NCBI GenBank assembly: GCA_937901145.1
Contig: CALCHE010000145.1
Location: 1-45,310 of the forward strand
Length of the DNA stretch: 45,310 bases
Reading direction: 5' to 3'
Origin: an uncultured Clostridia bacterium
GTDB taxonomy: Bacteria > Bacillota > Clostridia > Oscillospirales > Acutalibacteraceae
Under the pieces are notes generated by a model. The model made no database searches, had not been told where the DNA came from, and saw only the letters and a list, made by a program, of their open reading frames with translations. Below, one piece after another: positions 39,859 through 45,310 of the stretch. The position numbers and the translations under genes are program-made. Numbering within the stretch: position 1 is the stretch's first letter; each line of letters starts with the position of its first letter.

Positions 39859-40806
39859 ATGCATTTACTTAAAGCTGATAAAGGTCACTATCAGGGTCAG
39901 GCTGACCCCTATATTATGAAAAGCGGCGGCAGATATTATATCTATGTTACAGGTCACGATGCCGTCTATCTTTACCATTCCGACAGCCTTTTTGAGGGCT
40001 GGGAATATTACGGTCCGGTTATGACTATGAAGGGACACGATTCATTCTGGGCACCGAGTGTTATCGAGCTCGACGGAAAGTTTTATATGTATAACTCTAT
40101 CGAGATTTATAACGACACACCCGATAAGGGCGGCCACAGAGGAGCTATGCACGTTTCTGTTTCAGACAGCCCCTTCGGCCCCTTCGGTGAGACGAAACAG
40201 ATATTACACCCCTTTTCCATTGACTCTCACATCGTGAAGAATGAAGCAGGTCTTTTCCTCTTTTATTCGGCAAACAAATTCGAGGGTGAGAGAATCGGTA
40301 CCTGCATTTATGTGGACAGGATGATAGACCCTGTAACACCCGAGGGTAAGCCTGTACTCGTGTTAGAGCCTACACTGGATGAGGATATTTATCAGAGAGA
40401 CAGATACAAAAAGGGGCAGCACTGGCACACCATCGAGGGAGCCTTTTACTTTAAGGAAGGCGACTGGCACTATCTGATGTATTCGGGCAACTGCTTCGAG
40501 CAGCCCACGTATTACATAGGCTATGCCCGTGCTAAAACCGACGAAACAGATCTTACCAAGATAAAATTCGAAAAATATCCCGACAAGGATACCTATCATC
40601 CTGTAATGAAGGCCAACGAATTCGAGGAAGGTACAGGCCATCACTCTATGATTAAAGAGGACGGTCAGTGGTATGCAGTTTACCACGCCAGAGATTACGG
40701 CTACGAAAAGGGCACAAGTGCCTTCGATGCCCGTAATGCGAGAATCTGTAAGCTTCATGTAGAGGACGGAATTATCACAGCGGAAAGATACGAAAATCAT
40801 ATATGA
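39859..40806 (+). CDS. Glycoside hydrolase family 43 enzyme
   Basis: This 315-residue GH43 protein has the catalytic triad in order: D16 (QADPYI, base), D122 (SIDSHI) and E193 (TIEGAF, acid). FWAPSVIELDGKFYMYNS and GTGHHSMIKEDGQWYAVYHARDYG are typical. Without a signal peptide it should act inside the cell on arabinose- or xylose-containing oligosaccharides. AAAGGAG precedes the ATG, and the gene has its own promoter and terminator. All three acidic residues are intact, unlike the GH43 relative at 8834. Confidence 0.92.
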   Translation: MHLLKADKGHYQGQADPYIMKSGGRYYIYVTGHDAVYLYHSDSLFEGWEYYGPVMTMKGHDSFWAPSVIELDGKFYMYNSIEIYNDTPDKGGHRGAMHVSVSDSPFGPFGETKQILHPFSIDSHIVKNEAGLFLFYSANKFEGERIGTCIYVDRMIDPVTPEGKPVLVLEPTLDEDIYQRDRYKKGQHWHTIEGAFYFKEGDWHYLMYSGNCFEQPTYYIGYARAKTDETDLTKIKFEKYPDKDTYHPVMKANEFEEGTGHHSMIKEDGQWYAVYHARDYGYEKGTSAFDARNARICKLHVEDGIITAERYENHI

Positions 40807-40816
40807 ATGTAACGAA

Positions 40817-40851
40817 GAAAAAGCAACTGCTTTCTGCTGCAGTTGCTTTTT
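40817..40851. terminator. Bidirectional terminator
   Basis: AAAAAGCAACTGC/GCAGTTGCTTTTT stem, strong in both directions; ends GH43 on plus and the 31-residue ORF on minus. Confidence 0.9.
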
Positions 40852-40883
40852 CATTTTATGTATAAATCAGATTTCTTAAAAAA

Positions 40884-40979
40884 TTACCGTCCGAAAGAAA
40901 ACACTCCTATTAAGATGTTTTCAAAAAAAATCTTTGCGAAATAAACTATGTCCGATAAAAAAGCCATAACAGCAAGCAT
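40884..40979 (-). CDS. Small hydrophobic peptide, 31 residues
   Basis: The frame codes MLAVMAFLSDIVYFAKIFF followed by ENILIGVFSFGR. AAAGGAGG lies seven bases before the ATG, one of the best ribosome binding sites in the window. A -10-like TAGAAT with a weak -35 lies upstream, and a bidirectional terminator follows. The peptide is a single hydrophobic or amphipathic helix with a few charges (D, K, E, R). Candidates are a membrane micropeptide, a type I toxin or a phenol-soluble-modulin-like peptide; none is established. No antisense RNA gene is evident. The remaining gap 40980-41134 contains only promoter elements. Confidence 0.6.
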   Translation of the reverse strand: MLAVMAFLSDIVYFAKIFFENILIGVFSFGR

Positions 40980-41073
40980 AATATTACCTCCTTTGAATTA
41001 CTGATTTTATTCTAACACATATATGATACGTTGAATAATTATAAAGATTAATAATATATGAATAAAAAATCCG

Positions 41074-41102
41074 TTGACTTAGTATGCTTGTTGGTGTTAA
41101 AC
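41074..41102 (+). promoter_or_regulatory. Promoter of the patB operon
   Basis: TTGACT, 17-base spacer, TTAAAC. Confidence 0.6.
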
Positions 41103-41134
41103 TAAAGACAGAATAAAACAGAGGAGAAAAGATT

Positions 41135-42313
41135 ATGAGAGATTTCAATAAAGTAATCGACCGCAGAAATACAAACAGCTTAAAGCACGATTTCGCCGTG
41201 GAAAACGGTCTGCCTGCAGATGTGCTTCCCATGTGGGTGGCAGATATGGACTTCAAAGCTCCCGAGTGTGTCCTCGAAGCTCTTCAGAAATCCGTGGATC
41301 ACGGGATTTTCGGCTACAGCAATCTCAAGGAGGACTACTTCGATGCTGTGGCAGGCTGGTTCACCCGTCATTTCGGCTGGACTCCCGAAAGAGAATGGCT
41401 CGTACAGACTCCCGGTGTGGTTTATGCACTGGCTATGGCAGTAAGAGCCTTTACCGAAAAAGGGGAGAGTGTTATCATTCAGCCTCCCGTTTACTATCCG
41501 TTCTATAATGTAATCAGAAATAACCGGAGACAGATTATCGAAAGCCCCCTCGTTTATCTTGACGGAAAGTATACTATCGATTTCGAGGATTTCGAAAAGA
41601 AGATTATCGACAATGACGTTAAGCTTTTCATTCTCTGCAGTCCTCATAATCCCATCTGCAGAGTGTGGACTGAGGAGGAATTACAGAAGCTCGGTGCTAT
41701 ATGTAAAAAGCACAATGTTATCATAGTAGCTGACGAAATACACTGCGATTTCACCTATGAGGGACACCCTCATCACATTTTCTACGATGCAGTGCCTGAA
41801 ATGGCGGACAAAACAGTTATCTGTACCGCACCGAGTAAGACCTTCAATATCGCAGGCCTTCAGTGCTCAAACATCTGGATAAAGAGTGAGCAGCTCCGTC
41901 AGAGATATAACGAGGAAATAGCTGCCAGCGGTTACACCGTACCCAATAATCTCGGTGTGGTTGCCTGTAAAGCAGCCTATGAAGGCGGAGACGACTGGTA
42001 CAGAGAGTGCTGGGCGTACATACAGGCAAATCTTGCCTTCGTGAGAGAATTCGTAAATGAAAACCTTCCCGGAATAAAACTCGTAGAGCCTGAGGGAACC
42101 TACTTCGCATGGCTCGACTGCTCAGGTCTCGGCCTTACGGCAGAGGAGCTTAACGACCTTATTATCAATAAGGCAGGACTGTGGCTTGATGCAGGTGATA
42201 TCTTCGGCAAGATAGCCGAGCAGTTCCAGAGAATAGTTTTAGCCTGTCCGAGAGAAACGGTGGAAAAAGCGATGAACAGTCTGAAAAAGGCTGTAGAGGA
42301 GCTGAAAAAATGA
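41135..42313 (+). CDS. patB: PatB/MalY-type PLP-dependent C-S lyase (aminotransferase fold)
   Basis: The 392-residue fold-type I PLP enzyme has D200 (VADEIHCDF) and the Schiff-base K235 (APSKTFNIAG). LPMWVADMDF and FGYSNLKEDYFDAV are characteristic of the MalY/PatB branch, cystathionine beta-lyases that split C-S bonds to give thiols, pyruvate and ammonia. CSPHNPICRVWT has Cys where Gly is common. AGAGGAG precedes the ATG. First gene of an operon with the metallophosphoesterase (overlap ATGA) and the C_GCAxxG_C_C protein. Confidence 0.92.
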   Translation: MRDFNKVIDRRNTNSLKHDFAVENGLPADVLPMWVADMDFKAPECVLEALQKSVDHGIFGYSNLKEDYFDAVAGWFTRHFGWTPEREWLVQTPGVVYALAMAVRAFTEKGESVIIQPPVYYPFYNVIRNNRRQIIESPLVYLDGKYTIDFEDFEKKIIDNDVKLFILCSPHNPICRVWTEEELQKLGAICKKHNVIIVADEIHCDFTYEGHPHHIFYDAVPEMADKTVICTAPSKTFNIAGLQCSNIWIKSEQLRQRYNEEIAASGYTVPNNLGVVACKAAYEGGDDWYRECWAYIQANLAFVREFVNENLPGIKLVEPEGTYFAWLDCSGLGLTAEELNDLIINKAGLWLDAGDIFGKIAEQFQRIVLACPRETVEKAMNSLKKAVEELKK

Positions 42314-43434
42314 GAGCGATAGCCTATCATTTTAAAAATATAATTGTCTCTTTAATGGCTTTTCTTCTGTGTGCAGTTAATTGGATTATTCCCATAAATA
42401 TTATGAAAATCAGCGTAGGCCCTGCTGTTTTCGAAACAGGCGGTGACTGCTATAACATCGTGTGGAAAACCTCTCTTAAGGGTAGCGGATGTGTCAGATA
42501 TACCTATAACGGTGAAGAAAAGGTTGTATGGGACAGTACCAACGGCATAATCAGAAGCGATGATACGGTGCACAGCGTCAGAGTGCCTAAAGAGGAGCTT
42601 CGCGGAAACACCTACACCGTAGAATCCCGGGCAGTTCCCTTTAAGATGGCATATCACGCACTTAAGGGAAAGAAGGCTGTAAGCGAGCCTGTCGCCTTTG
42701 GCGGTGAAGAAAAGGAAGACGACATAAACATTCTCTGCATTTCCGATGTGCATGAAATGGAAAAGAAAATGCATTCTGCCCTTTCGTTTGTAGAGGAAAA
42801 GCCTGACCTTATCTGTATGATAGGTGACATCACCTCTACTATGAAGCTGAAGGAACGCTTCACCAAATATCTGCTCAAATATATTTCTGATATCAGCGAA
42901 GGAGAAATCCCTGTAGTATTTACCCGAGGTAATCACGAAACCCGAGGTGAGTTTGCAGGTGTTCTCGGTCAGTATATCGGTGACGAAAAGGGTAATTTTT
43001 ATTATACCTTTGATTTCGGTGCTTTGTCTGCAGTGGTGCTTGACAGCGGTGAAGACAAGGAAGACTCTCACAGGGAATACAGCGGACTTGTGGATTTCGC
43101 CACCCTGCGCGAGGAAGAGTACAAATGGCTCTCTTCTCTCGATAAAAAGGATTTCGACGGAAGATATAAGATAGTTTTCAGTCACGAACCCGTACTCAAC
43201 GACCATTTCGGCAAGGACTGGACAGAGCCACTCAGAAAGCTCGGTATGGAGCTCGTCGTAGGAGGTCACTGGCACGATCTGCGCTACATTGAGGGTGAAT
43301 TACCGGTGCTTATCGACGGCGGTAATCTCGGCGACGGACAGTGGGCAGTTTCGGTGCTGAAGCTTAAGGACGGTAAAATTTCCGTAAAGACCGTGGATAA
43401 TGAAGGAAATGTTCTTTTGGAAAGACAGCTTTAA
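42310..43434 (+). CDS. Membrane-anchored metallophosphoesterase (purple-acid-phosphatase-like)
   Basis: The 374 residues start with a hydrophobic helix (IIVSLMAFLLCAVNWIIPI), then a beta-sandwich domain like the N-terminal domain of purple acid phosphatases (SLKGSGCVRYTYNGEEKVVW). The metallophosphoesterase core follows: ISDVHEM, IGDI, RGNHET, FSHEP, GGHWHD. It probably hydrolyses phosphate esters outside the membrane. Note that GDI replaces the usual GDxx-D, and the DVHEM metal site is intact. The start overlaps the patB stop by four bases. Confidence 0.88.
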   Translation: MRAIAYHFKNIIVSLMAFLLCAVNWIIPINIMKISVGPAVFETGGDCYNIVWKTSLKGSGCVRYTYNGEEKVVWDSTNGIIRSDDTVHSVRVPKEELRGNTYTVESRAVPFKMAYHALKGKKAVSEPVAFGGEEKEDDINILCISDVHEMEKKMHSALSFVEEKPDLICMIGDITSTMKLKERFTKYLLKYISDISEGEIPVVFTRGNHETRGEFAGVLGQYIGDEKGNFYYTFDFGALSAVVLDSGEDKEDSHREYSGLVDFATLREEEYKWLSSLDKKDFDGRYKIVFSHEPVLNDHFGKDWTEPLRKLGMELVVGGHWHDLRYIEGELPVLIDGGNLGDGQWAVSVLKLKDGKISVKTVDNEGNVLLERQL

Positions 43435-43449
43435 TAAAGGAGAATACTT

Positions 43450-43899
43450 ATGACAGGAAAAGAAAAAGCGAGAGATTACTTTCTTCAGGGCTTCAACTGC
43501 TCTCAGTCTGTTTTCTGCGCTTTCGCTGACCGCTTCGGCATCGATGAGGAAACAGCGAAAAAGATAGCTGCCGGTCTCGGCGGAGGAGTAGGCAGAATGA
43601 GAGAGGTATGCGGTGCGGTATCTGCTTCGGCTATGGTTTTAGGCAGCATTTGTGCACCTACTGAAGGAAGTGACGAAGACAGTAAAAAGAAAAATTATGA
43701 GCTCGTGAGAGAGTTTTCCGAGCGATTTACGGAGATGCATTCATCTGTAGTGTGCCGTGATTTGCTGAAAATGAGCGTGAAAATGGAAAACACTGCCAAG
43801 CCCGACGACAGGACAGCAGAGTACTACAGAAAAAGACCATGTCTGAAAGTCGTGGAGGATGCGGCAGAGATACTCGAGGAAATGCTCAAAGAAGCATAA
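43450..43899 (+). CDS. C_GCAxxG_C_C family redox-type protein
   Basis: This 149-residue protein has the family signature: NCSQSVFCAFAD, CGAVSASAMVLG, C68, then a C-terminal VVCRDLL and PCLKVVEDAAEIL. The conserved cysteines suggest a disulfide or metal-thiolate redox function; family members are common in anaerobes and have no proven reaction. AAAGGAG precedes the ATG. It lies 15 bases after the phosphoesterase gene and ends an operon with the C-S lyase PatB, so a link to thiol or sulfide handling is plausible. Confidence 0.88.
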   Translation: MTGKEKARDYFLQGFNCSQSVFCAFADRFGIDEETAKKIAAGLGGGVGRMREVCGAVSASAMVLGSICAPTEGSDEDSKKKNYELVREFSERFTEMHSSVVCRDLLKMSVKMENTAKPDDRTAEYYRKRPCLKVVEDAAEILEEMLKEA

Positions 43900-43907
43900 A
43901 ATTGAAG

Positions 43908-43964
43908 GAGGCACCGTGCTGGTGTCTCTTTTTTATTGACAAAGATCTGTTTAAATGATATATT
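43908..43964 (+). promoter_or_regulatory. Terminator of the patB operon fused to the next GH43 promoter
   Basis: AGGCACC/GGTGTCT hairpin (43908-43927) with a T run, then TTGACA (43936-43941), 17-base spacer, TATATT (43959-43964). Confidence 0.8.
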
Positions 43965-44019
43965 GAACGTGTAATTCTTTTTGTGAAATAACATTTACAG
44001 AAAAAAAGGAGAAAATATT

Positions 44020-45021
44020 ATGTCAGCTTTTATCAAATCACTGGCTGCGGTTTTAGCCACGATTATCACTTTCTTCGGTATCACACTTACTACCGATGAG
44101 GATTTACCCATCGACTCCCAAAACGGTGGTGACCCCTTCATCGTGGAATATGAGGGCGAAACCTACTACACCTATACCACAGGCGGAGGCGTGGACATCA
44201 TTAAAATCAAAAATTTCCGTGACGCTTCCGAATATCTCCAAAAAAAGGTAGTTTTCTGGAGCGGCTGGAACGACACCGTCGGTGACATCTGGGCTCCCGA
44301 AATTCACAGAATCGGTGACAGATGGTACATAGTGGCTACGGCTCTTTTCGATAAGGAAAAGGTCCCCAAGGGAAAAATGCCCTTAGGCGATCCCGATAAG
44401 GAGGACAATGACTATTACCGCTATACCTTCGTTCTCGAAAGTGAAACCGAGGACATTATGAGCGATTACACCTTCAAGGGGTATCTTGCTCCCAACGGTC
44501 TCAACAACATCGACGGTACCTACCTTCAGAAGGACGGCAAGCTCTACTATGTATGCTCCGCCTACAGAGACATCGGAAATCAGGCTCTTTACATCTGTGA
44601 AATGGAAAATCCCTACACTCTTAAGGGTGAGGCTGTGGAGATATCTTATCCGAAATACAGCTGGGAGAAACGCGGATGGCCCGTAAATGAAGGCCCTGCA
44701 GTCCTTTATCACGGTGAGGATCTTTTCATAGTTTATTCCGCCAGCGGATTTTCCTCTGACCACTACTGTATGGGTATGCTGACCTTTAAGGGCGGGGATG
44801 TGATGGACAAGACAAGCTGGAAAAAGAGCCCTGTCAGAGTATCCTATCATAAGCCGCTGAAGGAGATTTATAATGCAGGTCACTGCAGCTTCCTTTACAG
44901 AGAAAACGGTGACATTTACACCGTATTCCACGCTAACCGCGAGATGGAATTCGATAACACACCGAGACTTACCTATGTGCAGAAGTTAGAATTCAGCAAC
45001 GGAAAGCCTTCTTTTAAATAA
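44020..45021 (+). CDS. Secreted or membrane-anchored glycoside hydrolase family 43 protein
   Basis: The 333 residues open with a hydrophobic leader (IKSLAAVLATIITFFGITL), a signal peptide or anchor, which the other two GH43 proteins lack. Triad: D38 (GGDPFI), D165 (NIDGTYL) and E224 (VNEGPAVLY). WAPEI and AGHCSFLYRENGDIYTVFHA are also typical of GH43, so the enzyme acts outside the membrane, probably on arabinan, arabinoxylan or related polymers. AAAGGAG precedes the ATG. It is transcribed from its own promoter and ended by the hairpin at 45067. Confidence 0.9.
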   Translation: MSAFIKSLAAVLATIITFFGITLTTDEDLPIDSQNGGDPFIVEYEGETYYTYTTGGGVDIIKIKNFRDASEYLQKKVVFWSGWNDTVGDIWAPEIHRIGDRWYIVATALFDKEKVPKGKMPLGDPDKEDNDYYRYTFVLESETEDIMSDYTFKGYLAPNGLNNIDGTYLQKDGKLYYVCSAYRDIGNQALYICEMENPYTLKGEAVEISYPKYSWEKRGWPVNEGPAVLYHGEDLFIVYSASGFSSDHYCMGMLTFKGGDVMDKTSWKKSPVRVSYHKPLKEIYNAGHCSFLYRENGDIYTVFHANREMEFDNTPRLTYVQKLEFSNGKPSFK

Positions 45022-45066
45022 AAGACAGAACGGTGACACGGTGAACCGTGTAAAAGAGAAAAAATT

Positions 45067-45109
45067 AAGCACAGAAATACTCAGTTTAGAGTAGTCTGTG
45101 CTTTTTTGA
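45067..45109 (+). terminator. Rho-independent terminator
   Basis: AAGCACAGA/TCTGTGCTT with inner TACTC/GAGTA, followed by six T. Confidence 0.9.
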
Positions 45110-45261
45110 TTTATAAATTTACAAGCGTTAAACACCTATATTTTCGTGCCGAACTGCATCGTCATCGAAGCGCGTTCTGTGGACTATGAAGCGAGGTGAG
45201 GATGAGAAGCCACTATGTTTACGATGCATAATTCACAGTTATTAAGCTTTTAGGCTATCAC

Positions 45262-45310
45262 GCTCAGGCCGCTCGGGCCTTTACTTTGCCCCGGTCGGCA
45301 AAGTAAACAA
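45262..45310 (+). repeat. Start of a further 278-bp-family copy, cut by the window end
   Basis: CGCTCAGGCCGCTCGGGCC then TTTACTTTGCC/GGCAAAGTAAA hairpin, as in copies 1 and 2. Nothing else was recognised from 45110 to 45261. Confidence 0.8.

Overview
The window looks like chromosomal DNA of an anaerobic, low-to-mid GC Firmicute, most likely a gut or rumen Clostridium of the Oscillospiraceae/Ruminococcaceae type. The signs are AGGAGG-like ribosome binding sites, sigma-A promoters with 16-18 bp spacers, a tungsten-type aldehyde ferredoxin oxidoreductase, an [FeFe]-hydrogenase-like sensor, BspA-type leucine-rich surface proteins, GH43/GH36 plant-glycan enzymes, and intergenic mosaics of short repeats (TTCTGCATT runs, GTAGGG palindromes). 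No phage, plasmid, transposase, CRISPR, rRNA or tRNA gene was seen.

Layout. 1-1395: end of an aldehyde ferredoxin oxidoreductase gene with an overlapping MoaD-like gene. 1477-4865 (minus): stand-alone E2-type acyltransferase, OmpR-type two-component system, and a broken condensation/zinc-ribbon remnant. 4866-5232: no gene, but strong RNA-like folding on the plus strand. 5233-8453 (minus): three-gene free-standing A-C-T (ligase, condensation, carrier protein) cluster. 8834-13454: a GH43 protein and a 1168-residue surface protein with BspA repeats and seven Ig-like domains. 13570-15213 (minus): kinase, GNAT and nucleotidyltransferase operon. 15342-20274 (minus): small anchored protein, LexA with its own SOS boxes, GtrA, M28 peptidase, alpha/beta hydrolase and a secreted protein; the last belongs to an operon with a HAAS-type membrane protein and PadR (to 21097). 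21316-25274: an unknown secreted protein and two paralogous LRR_5 surface proteins with matching promoter architecture. 25413-28569: DUF3048 lipoprotein, MATE exporter, small secreted protein. 29608-35323: nucleosidase, then a PHP / unknown / DRTGG / HATPase / hydrogenase-like sensor / DRTGG / PHP operon. 36027-45021: alpha-galactosidase plus YbaK, two more GH43 proteins, a 31-residue ORF, and a PatB / metallophosphoesterase / C_GCAxxG_C_C operon.

Themes. Secreted or surface proteins and glycan enzymes suggest life on plant or mucosal polysaccharides. The hydrogenase-like operon carries the marks of a redox or H2 sensor rather than a catalytic enzyme: all four H-cluster cysteines are kept but the proton-transfer cysteine is alanine, and kinase/phosphoesterase-like partners surround it. 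The two LRR genes share an identical 224-bp 3' end and a direct-repeat operator at the same distance from the -35, which suggests joint control by an OmpR-type regulator. Gene-free stretches are filled by a structured 278-bp repeat family and modular palindromic repeats. Function calls come from motif recognition only; no database search was possible.
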